Positions 8,260-17,232 of a stretch of DNA of 64,000 nucleotides are shown one piece after another. The DNA comes from Cyanobacteria bacterium UBA6446. GTDB taxonomy: Bacteria; Cyanobacteriota; Vampirovibrionia; Gastranaerophilales; Gastranaerophilaceae. The notes below the pieces were generated by a model, which did no database searches, had not been told where the DNA came from, and worked only from the letters and a program-made list of their open reading frames with translations. The stretch lies in the NCBI GenBank assembly GCA_002438405.1, contig DJOE01000002.1, positions 115,592-179,591 on the forward strand, read 5' to 3'. Position 1 is the stretch's first letter; the number at the start of each line of letters is the position of its first letter. The position numbers and the translations under genes were made by a program.

Positions 8260-8757
8260 ATGAAAAAATTTTTAGCATCATTATTAGTTTTAGGTATTGC
8301 AGCTCCTGTATTTGCAATAAATGATTATCCGAAAATGAGCAGAAAATGTAGAAAACACCCAGAAAAATGTCAAGTTCAAATGGTTACACCTATTCAAGAA
8401 CAACAAATGACTCTTGGAACGGCTCAAAGAAATATTAAAGTCGGAACTTCTCAAGCTGATGTTGCAACTGCTTTAGGTTCTCCCAATATTGTAACTCAAG
8501 ATGCTGACGGGCTTGAAACTTGGATTTATGACAAAGTTTCATCAATCACCGCATATAATAGTTCAGGATTTGGTGTTGGAGTTGGTGGACTTGGCGGGGG
8601 TTATGGCTCCGGCGGTTTTGGTGGCGGTTTAGCTAATGTCGGTTACAACAAAAATGGCGGAACTGTTCAATCTGTTCAAAAAACTCTTACCGTTGTCATA
8701 AAATTTGATGATAATCATAATGTTAAGTCATTCTCTTATCACATGAGTACATTCTAG
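8260..8757 (+). CDS. Exported BamE/SmpA-like protein with glycine-rich insert
   Basis: A 165-residue protein with a signal peptide (MKKFLASLLVLGIAAPVFA). Residues about 55-95 (IKVGTSQADVATALGSPNIV-ETWIYD) match the SmpA/OmlA (BamE-type) pattern, in which GxTxxxVxxxLGxP is the first beta-hairpin and helix. A Gly-rich loop (about 108-130) interrupts the domain before a last strand. Unlike BamE it lacks a lipobox cysteine. It starts a four-gene plus-strand run (8260-10572) and probably acts at the cell envelope. Assignment rests on fold pattern only. Confidence 0.7.
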   Translation: MKKFLASLLVLGIAAPVFAINDYPKMSRKCRKHPEKCQVQMVTPIQEQQMTLGTAQRNIKVGTSQADVATALGSPNIVTQDADGLETWIYDKVSSITAYNSSGFGVGVGGLGGGYGSGGFGGGLANVGYNKNGGTVQSVQKTLTVVIKFDDNHNVKSFSYHMSTF

Positions 8758-8768
8758 GAGATTGTATA

Positions 8769-9293
8769 ATGATTAAAAAGATATTATTAGCCATATTTGT
8801 ATTATGTCTTGCTCTTCCTGTTAGTGCGAAGAAAACCAGTTCACAAGATATAATAACTCCGATGACTCAACTTGAAAAACGACAATTTCAAACACGGACT
8901 TACGATTCGACAGACAAAGCTCTTGTTATGAAAGCTATGCTTAATGTTTTACAAGACGAGGGATTCATTGTTTATAACGCAAATCCGCTTTTAGGATTTA
9001 TTTATGGAGTTAAAGATTTTGACACTTCAGACCCTAATATTGATATTTCAAAAGAATTTGGGCTTTCAAAATCGAGATTAAACTGGAATGGGGTTAAAGT
9101 CGCAACAATTGAAACAACTGCAAACGTTACCGAATACGGAAAAAGTATGCGAGTTAGAATTAATTTTAAACGTAAACTTTTGAATATTTATGGTAATGCA
9201 CAATTTATTGATGATATTAATGATGAAAATTATTATCAAGACTTTTTCTCAAAAGTAGATAAGGCTATATTCTTACAAAAACAAAAGATATGA
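8769..9293 (+). CDS. Exported hypothetical protein, paralogue of the next gene
   Basis: This 174-residue protein has a signal peptide ending near VSA (residue 19-20). The mature region starts with Q-x-R-x-FQTRTYDST-D, followed by V-MKAMLNVLQDEGF and a Leu-Gly-hydrophobic strand. The same blocks occur in the 9290 gene product, so the two are tandem duplicates that may form a hetero-oligomer. RBS AGGAG. The stop overlaps the next start (ATGA). The family is not recognised; an outer-membrane-associated role is only inferred from the export signal and neighbours. Confidence 0.75.
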   Translation: MIKKILLAIFVLCLALPVSAKKTSSQDIITPMTQLEKRQFQTRTYDSTDKALVMKAMLNVLQDEGFIVYNANPLLGFIYGVKDFDTSDPNIDISKEFGLSKSRLNWNGVKVATIETTANVTEYGKSMRVRINFKRKLLNIYGNAQFIDDINDENYYQDFFSKVDKAIFLQKQKI

Positions 9294-9892
9294 TGAAAAA
9301 AATTTTTACAATATTTTTAGCAATAATGTGCTTGTCATTCTCTTGTTCTTGTGTTGAGGCAAAGAAAATCAAAAAATCTCAACTTGAAATGAGAGAAATT
9401 CAAACACGATTTTTTGACACTTCTGATACCACAAAAGTTATGAAAGCGGCTGTAAACACCTTGCAAGATAGCGGTTTCATTATTCAAGAAATTGAACCGG
9501 ATTTGGGTTACATTAGGGCGCAAAAAACTTTTAAACACCCTTTTGCAAGAAAAGGTCGAGTTTTTGGTTGTTCAATGTGGCTTGGACTTGCAGCAGCATA
9601 TACTGTATTTTCTTATGGTTCAGGAGCTTACAGTATGTATGCTCCAACAATGCAATTAACAAACGAATTACGAGACAAAACAGTTGTTGTTGATTCAAAT
9701 GTTAATGTTGAAAAATTTGGAAAAAATAAAACTAAAGTTCGTTTTGTTTTGGTTGAAAAGTTTTTATTGAATGCTGACGGTTATTCTTATGTAAAGTCAG
9801 CACCAATCAGAGTTATAAGAATTTATTCTCCGGAAGTTTATCGTGAATTTTTCGCACAAATGGATAAAAGTATTTTTTATGAGGGAATATAA
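9290..9892 (+). CDS. Exported hypothetical protein, paralogue of the previous gene
   Basis: This 200-residue protein has a signal peptide (MMKKIFTIFLAIMCLSFSCSC) with a cysteine cluster at the cleavage region, so a lipoprotein is conceivable. It shares with its partner the block IQTRFFDTSDTTKVMKAA-NTLQDSGFII and the later VRF-x-Leu strand. It differs by a hydrophobic insert near residues 95-115 (SMWLGLAAAYTVFSYGSG). ATGA overlap with the upstream gene indicates translational coupling. A second ATG at 9293 is also possible. Confidence 0.75.
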   Translation: MMKKIFTIFLAIMCLSFSCSCVEAKKIKKSQLEMREIQTRFFDTSDTTKVMKAAVNTLQDSGFIIQEIEPDLGYIRAQKTFKHPFARKGRVFGCSMWLGLAAAYTVFSYGSGAYSMYAPTMQLTNELRDKTVVVDSNVNVEKFGKNKTKVRFVLVEKFLLNADGYSYVKSAPIRVIRIYSPEVYREFFAQMDKSIFYEGI

Positions 9893-9894
9893 GA

Positions 9895-10572
9895 ATGCAG
9901 TATCTTGCAATTAAACAAGAAGAACAGAATGGAGAAATTGTATATATTATTAATGCAATTCCTTTGAAAAATAAAAACAAATCCGTTGTCCAAAAAATTC
10001 CGCACCCACTAGGTTCAGATTCCTTAGTTTTTCATGATTTGGAAGAAGCTAAAAAAGCCGTATCAAGAGCCGGTTTTTCATATATTTTACCTGACGGAAA
10101 GAAAGAAATTCAAAATATTCCAATTGCGACTAAAAGCAAAAAAGATGCATATTCTAATATCATTTTTGATGCAATAAAAGATAAAGTATCTTCAAACAAT
10201 TCAAATGTTTGTGCTGCTGCAATCCTTGCAATATCAGAATTTCCGACAGAAGAAACTTTTGATATTCTGTTTGACAAAATCGGAGAAGAAAATGATTTAA
10301 TTCGCAAGAATGCAATTTGTGGGATTTGCAGATACGGAAAACTTTTGCAAGACAGAATTATTGATGCATTGAATTCAACAAATTGGGTTTGTCGAAACTC
10401 TGCAATCACGTGTATTGCAAATCTTGTCGAGGATAACAATATTGATATTGTTAAGTTTATAAAACCACTAGTGAAAACAAGTAACGATGTAAATCCTATT
10501 GTGCAATCAAATGCGTTGACTACTCTTGCTTTAGTTTATCAAGCTTATCAAAAGAAAGATATGAAGTCTTAA
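9895..10572 (+). CDS. HEAT-repeat protein
   Basis: This 225-residue soluble protein has an N-terminal beta-rich domain of about 75 residues (MQYLAIKQEEQNGEIVYII). Helical repeats follow from about 95 onward, with the HEAT pattern: AAILAISEFPTEETFDIL, IRKNAICGICRYG, WVCRNSAITCIANL, IVQSNALTTLALV. Such proteins are usually protein-binding scaffolds. It follows two exported proteins by 2 bp and is probably the last gene of that operon. Another HEAT-like protein starts at 10877. Confidence 0.75.
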   Translation: MQYLAIKQEEQNGEIVYIINAIPLKNKNKSVVQKIPHPLGSDSLVFHDLEEAKKAVSRAGFSYILPDGKKEIQNIPIATKSKKDAYSNIIFDAIKDKVSSNNSNVCAAAILAISEFPTEETFDILFDKIGEENDLIRKNAICGICRYGKLLQDRIIDALNSTNWVCRNSAITCIANLVEDNNIDIVKFIKPLVKTSNDVNPIVQSNALTTLALVYQAYQKKDMKS

Positions 10573-10748
10573 ACAGAACCTTTTCTCATAAGTTCAGAAA
10601 GTCTAAGTTCTTTTGGCGCTTTTGTTGATTTTTTAGAAACTTTTTCAACAGGAGTTGTAATATCTCTAAAATCAGATAATCCAACTCTTGTAGAATTATT
10701 TTCTTTTAACATAAAAATTTCTTGTAAAAGTGATATAATATTACCCAT
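10569..10748 (-). CDS. Small hypothetical protein (59 aa)
   Basis: ATG at 10748 has a good AGGAGA at a normal distance; a longer start at 10766 would place the RBS inside the gene. The product starts MGNIISLLQEIFMLKEN, then a Ser/Thr/Lys-rich stretch and ends LRLSELMRKGSV. No known domain. It converges with the HEAT gene, overlapping its last 4 bp. Confidence 0.55.
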   Translation of the reverse strand: MGNIISLLQEIFMLKENNSTRVGLSDFRDITTPVEKVSKKSTKAPKELRLSELMRKGSV

Positions 10749-10876
10749 AATGTATCTCCTACACACTATTATAGCCTAATTGGTAGCTGTTATATCATAC
10801 ATTTAAACGATTTTGAGATAAAAAATCATTGTACTTTATGTTATATTAGTTGTACCAAGACACTGAGGACTAAAAT

Positions 10877-11587
10877 TTGAATAATAGTTATTATGAAACT
10901 TTAGATGAAAATTTTGAACAAGCTTTGAATTTGTATGAAACAAATCATACTCACTCGGAGTTGTTAGAATTTCTAAAATCCGGAAATATTGTACAAAAAC
11001 AAATTGCAGCATTGAAGTTAGAAACTATTAATTCTATTGAAGATGCTCAAATTTTAGTATCAGATTTGGTTGGTCAAGACGGAAAAATTCGTGAAGCCGT
11101 TTCTCTAAGATTGAACGAATTTATGTCGAACCCTGAATTGTTACCATTTTTTGAAACAAAAGAAAATTATAAAATCTTCTTAGATGCGATTATAGATATA
11201 AATGCAAATATTTGTAGGAATGTAATTAGTGCGATTTCAAACCTAAAAAATAATGAAGATTTTTGTAACCTTTTTTGTTTGGAACTTGTAAATTTAACTA
11301 ATTCTCTTTTGGAAAAAATTGAAAAGTTTGACTTTCAAGACGGAAAATACAAAGTTAATAAAGAGGTTTTCAAATTATATTGGTGTTTAGAAACTATTTA
11401 TGAATTTTGGGATAAAATTCCATTTGAGGATTTAAAGAGTATTATACTTCGAGCAAAAGATATTCAAGAATACACAATCAGAGAAAAAGCTGCAAAAATT
11501 TTGACCAGAGATTTTGCTGATAACGAATTATCTCAAGCAAAAGAAGAATTGAAAAATGATAAAAACTATTATGTTCGAAGATTCTAA
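10877..11587 (+). CDS. HEAT-like helical repeat protein
   Basis: A 236-residue all-helical, acidic protein starting at TTG behind GAGGAC. Repeats of the HEAT/adaptin type are suggested by QIAALKLETINSIEDAQIL, IREAVSLRLNEFM, ICRNVISAISNLKN, IREKAAKILTRDF. It resembles the 9895 product in repeat style but lacks that N-terminal beta domain. No catalytic residues are visible; a scaffold or binding role is inferred. It converges with the HPP-like gene with a 4-bp overlap. Confidence 0.65.
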   Translation: MNNSYYETLDENFEQALNLYETNHTHSELLEFLKSGNIVQKQIAALKLETINSIEDAQILVSDLVGQDGKIREAVSLRLNEFMSNPELLPFFETKENYKIFLDAIIDINANICRNVISAISNLKNNEDFCNLFCLELVNLTNSLLEKIEKFDFQDGKYKVNKEVFKLYWCLETIYEFWDKIPFEDLKSIILRAKDIQEYTIREKAAKILTRDFADNELSQAKEELKNDKNYYVRRF

Positions 11588-12510
11588 TCTCTAAATAACA
11601 ATTTTGCCGTGAAAATTAAAACTGTTGCACCAATACAAACTTCAAACGGTAGGGTCATTAAATATTGAGTTTTCAAAATCATTGGGATTAAAAGAATTGC
11701 GCCGGCAGGTGGAAAAAGTGTTTTAACTTTGTCAAAAGTTACAAATAAAACACAACATGCCAAAGTTGCACAAATTGTTAACGGAAAATGTAGATACAAA
11801 TTCAAAACTTCTCTCAACATACACCCAGTTGCAGAAGCTAGTGTCATAAGCCCGATTATGTGAAATGGTTTATTTCGCATTGGACTTTTGGGATTCGCAA
11901 ATTCTGCAAAAGTCACAATTAAAGGAGGAGCAAGAAAATAAATTTGATGATTTTCAAATGGAATTAGAGCCAAAATAGCAAAAACAACGAGCAATTTTGA
12001 CCATTTTATAATTTGGTATTTATAATCAAATTCACAAGGAATATATTCATTTTTCGGTTTTAAATGATTTTTTTCCATAAGCCATTGAGCAGTAATAATC
12101 ATCAAAGCCATAATTGTTACAGATATTGGATAAACCCAACTTTTTGTTCCTAAATAAACCGGCAATATACAGGCAGAAATTATCGGAATTAGGGTTGTTC
12201 TCGTTATTGTTAAAATAAATCCTGTGAACGCAAAACACAGGCATGTTTGAAAGATTAATGGAATTGGTAAATATCTGGTTACAAGCATTCCAAAAAGAGA
12301 TGCGATTGAAACTAAGAAAAACATTTTCCTTTTGTTACAAATCCATGGTTGTTGTTCCGAAATCCAAGCACCAATAGTTAATGCGCAAATTTCTGGGAAA
12401 ATAATTTCTCTTTCTCCGCTCAATTCTGCAATCAAAATCATTACAAATGCCATAAGACCGGCAAAGATATAACGTTCTATCCGAATTCTTTTTAGTATTT
12501 CGACATTCAT
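11584..12510 (-). CDS. HPP-like multi-pass membrane protein
   Basis: This 308-residue protein has about ten hydrophobic segments. The second half (from about 170) carries the HPP-family hallmarks: a PP-x-I-x-x-FAEFANPKSPMRNKP loop and a late FPPAGAILLIP helix. The first half (IFPEICALTIGAW, LIPIISACILP) looks like a degenerate copy of the same unit. HPP proteins of cyanobacteria and plants have been linked to nitrite transport, but this member is divergent and its substrate is unknown. Confidence 0.6.
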   Translation of the reverse strand: MNVEILKRIRIERYIFAGLMAFVMILIAELSGEREIIFPEICALTIGAWISEQQPWICNKRKMFFLVSIASLFGMLVTRYLPIPLIFQTCLCFAFTGFILTITRTTLIPIISACILPVYLGTKSWVYPISVTIMALMIITAQWLMEKNHLKPKNEYIPCEFDYKYQIIKWSKLLVVFAILALIPFENHQIYFLAPPLIVTFAEFANPKSPMRNKPFHIIGLMTLASATGCMLREVLNLYLHFPLTICATLACCVLFVTFDKVKTLFPPAGAILLIPMILKTQYLMTLPFEVCIGATVLIFTAKLLFRD

Positions 12511-12542
12511 TCCTTAACTATTATACAATAAGATAAACCCTG

Positions 12543-12551
12543 TGGTATAAT
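12543..12551 (+). promoter_or_regulatory. Extended -10 promoter of deoC
   Basis: TGG-TATAAT (extended -10, hexamer 12546-12551) lies about 28 nt before the start, followed by a strong AAAGGAG RBS. Confidence 0.55.
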
Positions 12552-12579
12552 CATTTTTGAGATAAAGGAGAGAACTATT

Positions 12580-13230
12580 ATGGAAAAACTTAACAAGTAC
12601 ATTGAACACACATTGTTAAAACAAGATGCAACAAAAGCTGATTTGATTAAACTTTTTGATGAGGCAAAAGAGAATGACTTTTTAGGTGTTTGCATAAATC
12701 CTTGTTATGTAAAAATGGCAAAAGAATATTTAAAAGATACAGATGTAAAAGTTGTTACGGTTATTGGTTTCCCACTCGGAGCAAATACAACAGAAACCAA
12801 GATTTTTGAAACAATTCAAGCTGTTAAAGATGGTGCCGATGAAATTGACATGGTTATAAATGATACCAAAGTTAAAGACCACGATACAGATTTTATTGTT
12901 GAAGAAATCAAATTGATAAAAGCTGCATGTGGCGGTCATAACTTGAAAGTAATTTTAGAAACAGATTTGTTAACTAAAGATGAAATCAAATATGCTTGCG
13001 AATGTGCAATCAAAGGTGGCGCAGATTTTGTAAAAACTTCAACCGGATTTGTAAAAGGTGGAGTTGGTGCAAAAATTGAAGATGTAGAACTTATGTATGA
13101 CACAGTAAAAGAAGCCGGCTTACAAGTTAAAGCATCTGGCGGAATTAGAGATAAAGAAAAAGCTCTTGAAATGATTAAGTCCGGTGCTGTACGTTTAGGT
13201 ACAAGTTCTGGTGTGAAAATTATTGATTAA
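12580..13230 (+). CDS. deoC: Deoxyribose-phosphate aldolase
   Basis: This 216-residue class I aldolase splits 2-deoxyribose 5-phosphate to glyceraldehyde 3-phosphate and acetaldehyde in nucleoside catabolism. The Schiff-base lysine is Lys152 in DFVKTSTGF. The VIGFPLG, ADEIDMVIN and KVILETDLL strands and the SGGIRD / GTSSG phosphate-binding ends are all present. Length is standard. It has its own promoter and a strong hairpin downstream. Confidence 0.95.
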   Translation: MEKLNKYIEHTLLKQDATKADLIKLFDEAKENDFLGVCINPCYVKMAKEYLKDTDVKVVTVIGFPLGANTTETKIFETIQAVKDGADEIDMVINDTKVKDHDTDFIVEEIKLIKAACGGHNLKVILETDLLTKDEIKYACECAIKGGADFVKTSTGFVKGGVGAKIEDVELMYDTVKEAGLQVKASGGIRDKEKALEMIKSGAVRLGTSSGVKIID

Positions 13231-13248
13231 GAATTTTTTTTATTTGTG

Positions 13249-13290
13249 CGACCCATTTTTAGATTAAAAATGGGTCGATAATTTTATTTG
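13249..13290 (+). terminator. Terminator hairpin after deoC
   Basis: A perfect 12-bp stem (CGACCCATTTTT / AAAAATGGGTCG) with a 5-nt loop is followed by ATAATTTTATTTG, a weak U tract. Confidence 0.65.
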
Positions 13291-13416
13291 CTCCCATTCC
13301 TTGACAAATTAAAAAAATCAATTAAAAGATTGATGTATTAATACTAAATCTATCTTATTGTAAATGTGGGAATATGCGTCAATGTTCCAAGGGATAAATT
13401 AAGGGATAGTTGTAAT

Positions 13417-14628
13417 ATGGATAATAAGCTCCAAAATTCAATATCAACAAACGAGTTGTATAGGGAATACGATTGGTACCAACACACGTTTCCGGAACTT
13501 GTGCAAAATTCTTGCGATGCATTCTTTGATAAGAACTTTAAACTTAGTTTTATCGGTTTGAGCAAAAATATAAATTGTCTATTAAATAATGAATCATGTT
13601 TTGTTACTAAAGTCAAAATTGATGAAGAATACGAAATGTTCTTTAGATTGACAGATTCTGCAATAGACGTTATTTTGAATAAAGTTTTAGGCAAATCAAA
13701 ACACAAATTTAATATAAATAAAATATCCGACTTGGAAGCAAAAGTTATAACTTCATTTAACGGATTTATGTTTAGTGCTTTGAAAGAAAAACTAAACAAC
13801 CCTAATCCCACTGAATTAAAAAGAACAAATTTTGACGTAATACATTTAACCTTTTTGTTGGAAGATACTGACGAATACATTGATAAAACTGGAAAAATTA
13901 TCATAACTCTTCCACTTGCTCTTTTATCTCCGGAAGAAATTTCTTCAACTGGTGATAAATTTTCAGAAGATGAATTCCCTAATTCCGAAACAATGGCTAA
14001 AGTTATGGTGGGAAAAACTCGATTCTCATTATTTGATTTGAAAAATCTTGAAACAGATGATGTTGTAGTATTTGAAGATAGCAACATTGAAAATTTAACA
14101 CTGTCTATCCAAGGGGAAGAAATGGCAGTGAATATCAATCCAAACATGGATTTACTGATACCTGAAACTGATGACGGAGGAGATAATATGGGTGAAACTC
14201 ATAAAAATATATGGGATAGCATTGAAGTTGATATGTATGCAGAATTCGATGCTGTCAAAGTTACTCTTGGTGAGTTAAAAAACATTGAAAGTGGTTTAGT
14301 CGTAGATTTGACTTCTTTGTACGACAACAAAGTTACCTTGAAAGTTGAGGGTAAACCAATCGCTAAGGGTTCTTTAGTTATCGTAAATGATAGATACGGT
14401 GTTAAAGTTGATGAGGTTATTGCTCAAGGCGGAAAATCATCAACTGCTGTTGCAACCGGTGATGAAAATTCTGAAGAAGAATATTCAAACGATGAAGAAA
14501 CAACAGATGAAACAAATTACACCAACGAAGATGAAAACGAAGCACCGGCTGAGGGTGAAGAAAACGGCGAAAACAGTGAAGAAGATTTCGATTACAGCGA
14601 TTTCGAACTTGAAGACGAAAATATTTAA
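13417..14628 (+). CDS. Flagellar motor switch protein, FliN/FliY type
   Basis: This C-ring component (403 residues from ATG 13417, behind AAGGGAT; an upstream GTG at 13366 looks spurious) ends its folded part with a SpoA/FliN domain near residues 265-335: D-x-x-VKVTLGELKNIESGLVVDLTSLYDNKVTLKVEG, then KGSLVIVNDRYGVKV. The N-terminal 250 residues have a FliM/CheC-like helical and strand pattern, as in FliY. The last 60 residues are extremely acidic (Glu/Asp/Asn), unusual for FliN. It precedes fliO-fliP-fliQ-fliR, which fixes the flagellar context. Confidence 0.8.
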   Translation: MDNKLQNSISTNELYREYDWYQHTFPELVQNSCDAFFDKNFKLSFIGLSKNINCLLNNESCFVTKVKIDEEYEMFFRLTDSAIDVILNKVLGKSKHKFNINKISDLEAKVITSFNGFMFSALKEKLNNPNPTELKRTNFDVIHLTFLLEDTDEYIDKTGKIIITLPLALLSPEEISSTGDKFSEDEFPNSETMAKVMVGKTRFSLFDLKNLETDDVVVFEDSNIENLTLSIQGEEMAVNINPNMDLLIPETDDGGDNMGETHKNIWDSIEVDMYAEFDAVKVTLGELKNIESGLVVDLTSLYDNKVTLKVEGKPIAKGSLVIVNDRYGVKVDEVIAQGGKSSTAVATGDENSEEEYSNDEETTDETNYTNEDENEAPAEGEENGENSEEDFDYSDFELEDENI

Positions 14629-14670
14629 TAAACAAAAATTTATTAGATAAGGGGAGATTAAAAACAAATT

Positions 14671-15234
14671 ATGGGTAGTTATATTGCAAATTTCACAGTT
14701 TACACAATGGCAATGCTTGGATTAATTTTCTTTGCATTATTTGTGTATAAAAAATTTATGGCAGGAGGTCTTGGCGGAAGTTCTTCAAAATTCTTGTCTA
14801 TTGAAGAAACTATGAACATCAATCCGAGAAAATCACTTCTTGTTGTTAGAGCTGGGAATGAAAAATTCCTTGTGGCATCTGACGTTGATAGAACAACCCT
14901 TATTTCTAAACTTGGTGATGTTAATTTAACTCCTAAAGTTGAATCGTTTGAAAGATTTGAAAATATTATGCAAGATGAAACACCAATCAAATCTCAACCA
15001 AAAACAAACAGAATTGTTGACTCTGAGGTTGTTTTGAAAGAGGAAGAAGTTAAACCAATGATTCATCTTGAACCAATAAAAGAAAAAAATCCAAGTTCAA
15101 GAAATTTGAGGCGAGGAATGGATAGAAGAACTCCACAAACTTCAAGCAAAAACGTAGTATTAAATTTTGACAAACCAACAAACCACGGTTTGACAACAAT
15201 GAAAGAAATGGCAAAAAAAATTAACGAATTATAA
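14671..15234 (+). CDS. fliO: Flagellar biosynthesis protein FliO-like
   Basis: A 187-residue protein with a single N-terminal membrane helix (about 6-27) and a small beta domain: FLSIEETMNINPRKSLLVVRAGNEKFLVASD, the typical FliO strand order. The C-terminal 90 residues are Lys/Glu-rich and likely disordered. FliO helps assemble the FliP ring of the export gate. It lies between the FliN-type gene and fliP; an RBS-like GGGGAG precedes the start at somewhat long spacing. Confidence 0.85.
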   Translation: MGSYIANFTVYTMAMLGLIFFALFVYKKFMAGGLGGSSSKFLSIEETMNINPRKSLLVVRAGNEKFLVASDVDRTTLISKLGDVNLTPKVESFERFENIMQDETPIKSQPKTNRIVDSEVVLKEEEVKPMIHLEPIKEKNPSSRNLRRGMDRRTPQTSSKNVVLNFDKPTNHGLTTMKEMAKKINEL

Positions 15235-15243
15235 GGACTAATT

Positions 15244-15882
15244 ATGGACCAATTACAAAATATGAATCCAGTAATACAAATGCTAATAGTGATGACAATG
15301 TTTTCACTATTACCTTTTATATTTTGTTGTATGACAAGCTTTTTGAGATTTGTTGTTGTTTTTTCTATGCTAAAAACCGCAATGGGTACTCAACAAGTTC
15401 CTCCAGCAATTGTTATTATCGGATTATCAATAATTTTGACATTTTATACAATGGGTGGAACATTCCAAAAGATGTACGATATGGGTTCCGTCCCTTATCA
15501 GAAAAATCATGATATGGTAATGGCGATAAATGAGGGTTCAAAACCATTAAAAGAATTTATGCTGAAACAAACAAGAGAAAGCGATTTGACGTTTTTTGTC
15601 GAACTTGCTCACAAAACTAAACCAAAATCGCCTGATGATATTTCGATTTGGGAAGTTGCTCCGGCATATATAATTAGTGAATTAAAAACATCATTCGAAA
15701 TCAGCTTTATTATATTTGTACCATTCATTATTTTAGACTTAGTTGTTGCAAATATTTTGTTAGCACTAGGTATGTTCATGTTGTCACCAACAATTATTTC
15801 AATGCCGTTCAAGCTGCTGATATTTATTGCGGTTGACGGTTGGGCATTGATTGTTCAAGGACTGGTTTCAAGTTACAATTAA
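15244..15882 (+). CDS. fliP: Flagellar export gate protein FliP
   Basis: This 212-residue core membrane subunit of the type III export gate carries the family motifs FLRFVVVFSMLKTAMGTQQVPP, YIISELKTSFEISF (with the gate Phe/Ser region), and LALGMFMLSPTIISMPFKLLIFIAVDGW. It lacks the cleavable signal peptide found in many proteobacterial FliP proteins and begins directly at the first core helix, so it is at the short end of the family. It lies 9 bp after fliO. Confidence 0.95.
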   Translation: MDQLQNMNPVIQMLIVMTMFSLLPFIFCCMTSFLRFVVVFSMLKTAMGTQQVPPAIVIIGLSIILTFYTMGGTFQKMYDMGSVPYQKNHDMVMAINEGSKPLKEFMLKQTRESDLTFFVELAHKTKPKSPDDISIWEVAPAYIISELKTSFEISFIIFVPFIILDLVVANILLALGMFMLSPTIISMPFKLLIFIAVDGWALIVQGLVSSYN

Positions 15883-15895
15883 GGATTAAGTAAAA

Positions 15896-16384
15896 ATGGA
15901 AATTTTATTAGAATATTTAGCAAAAGGTTTTATGATAATGCTTGCAATCTCTATGCCATGCGTATTGGTTGCGGCAGGTATTGGTCTTGTTGTTGGTATT
16001 TTGCAAGCCGTAACACAGGTTCAAGAACAAACAATTGCTGCAGCTCCAAAAATTGTCGGAGTATTTTTGGTAATTGTAATTGGAGGTGTAGGATTTATCA
16101 GATTGCTGACAAACCTATTCCAAGAAGGAATGGTTTTGGCTTTTAATACTGTTCCACATAGCGAAAATTTTGTGCTTGATGAAAATTATCACAAATATAC
16201 AACACCTTTTGAGGGTGAAATGAAAGATAGATTTAAAAATATCGATAATATCAATGAGATTATGAAAAACCCTGGAAAAGTTCCGTATATCGATAAGTAC
16301 CAAAAAGAAAAATATATTCCGGCTTCAAAAACTCCAATGCCAAAACCGGATTATGTTGAAACTAAGAGGATGTTAGGATTTTAG
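15896..16384 (+). CDS. fliQ: Flagellar export gate protein FliQ with C-terminal extension
   Basis: FliQ is normally about 89 residues. Residues 1-88 match it: two helices with GLVVGILQAVTQVQEQT and the PKIVGVFLVIVIGG segment. Here a further 74 or so soluble residues follow (about 89-162), ending KPDYVETKRMLGF, with no stop or frameshift between. The tail is Lys/Pro/Asp-rich and would face the cytoplasm or periplasm next to the gate. It is 13 bp after fliP and 4 bp before fliR. Confidence 0.92.
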   Translation: MEILLEYLAKGFMIMLAISMPCVLVAAGIGLVVGILQAVTQVQEQTIAAAPKIVGVFLVIVIGGVGFIRLLTNLFQEGMVLAFNTVPHSENFVLDENYHKYTTPFEGEMKDRFKNIDNINEIMKNPGKVPYIDKYQKEKYIPASKTPMPKPDYVETKRMLGF

Positions 16385-16388
16385 ATAA

Positions 16389-17171
16389 ATGGAGCAACTT
16401 CTTGCAGCAATAGTTAAAATGTTTCCAACTATAAACACCTACCTTATGGCAGGCGCATTGGTTTTTGCAAGAATGTTGGGATTTTTTAGATTTTGTCCTA
16501 TTTTTAACCGTAAAGATATCCCATCATTGGTAAAACTTCCAATGGCATTAATTGTAACAATATTCATTGTTCCTTTTTTGCACCCAGAAAAATGTTTGAC
16601 AGAATGTGATTCCTTTGCATTATCGTTGTTGTTGAATATTGTAGTTGGGGCAATGATTGGATATATGGCACAACTTATTACTATCGCAATTGATTGTGGT
16701 GCAGAAATGATAAATATGCAAATGGGTTTGTCTTCGGCAACAACACTTGATCCTACAACTTCAGCACAAGTGTCAATTCTGACTAAAATGATTTCACTTA
16801 TGGGTATTCTAATATTCATAAATTTGGGTGGGGTTTATTGGTTATTTAAGGCATTAGTCAGAAGTTTTGAAATTTTCCCGATGTATGCAGCGCACATTCC
16901 ACTTACAAAAATTGCCAATATGGATTTGCTAATCAAAATGTCATCAAACACTTTGTATATGGGCTTGCAGGTTGCCTCACCTGTTTTGTTGGCAACACTT
17001 GCACAAGATATTATCTTAGGTGTAATTTCAAGAACTGCACCACAGGTAAACGTATTCCAGTTAAGCTTCTTGTTCAAACCGGTACTTGGAGCCGCAATTA
17101 TGGTTTGGATTTTACCAATGTTGATGAATGTAATAGAAGAATACTTTTTGAGTTTTGCCAATATAATTTAA
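16389..17171 (+). CDS. fliR: Flagellar export gate protein FliR
   Basis: This 260-residue polytopic protein completes the FliP5-FliQ4-FliR1 export gate. Visible family features are RMLGFFRFCPIFNRKDIPSLVKLPMALIV near the start, GAEMINMQMGLSSATTLDPTTS in the middle, and a C-terminal APQVNVFQLSFLFKPVLGAAIM. Length is standard. It ends the flagellar block; flhB, which functions with it, is on the other strand at 31600. Confidence 0.95.
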   Translation: MEQLLAAIVKMFPTINTYLMAGALVFARMLGFFRFCPIFNRKDIPSLVKLPMALIVTIFIVPFLHPEKCLTECDSFALSLLLNIVVGAMIGYMAQLITIAIDCGAEMINMQMGLSSATTLDPTTSAQVSILTKMISLMGILIFINLGGVYWLFKALVRSFEIFPMYAAHIPLTKIANMDLLIKMSSNTLYMGLQVASPVLLATLAQDIILGVISRTAPQVNVFQLSFLFKPVLGAAIMVWILPMLMNVIEEYFLSFANII

Positions 17172-17232
17172 TTTGACATAGCTAATCCGAAGTTATATCA
17201 TAAAACTAATAGAATTTAATAGGTAGAGAAAC

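Noticed and set aside
13350..14147. 265-codon minus-strand ORF opposite the FliN/FliY gene
   Set aside because: Ser/Phe/Leu-rich composition typical of antisense translation, no RBS, and it overlaps a gene fixed by context.
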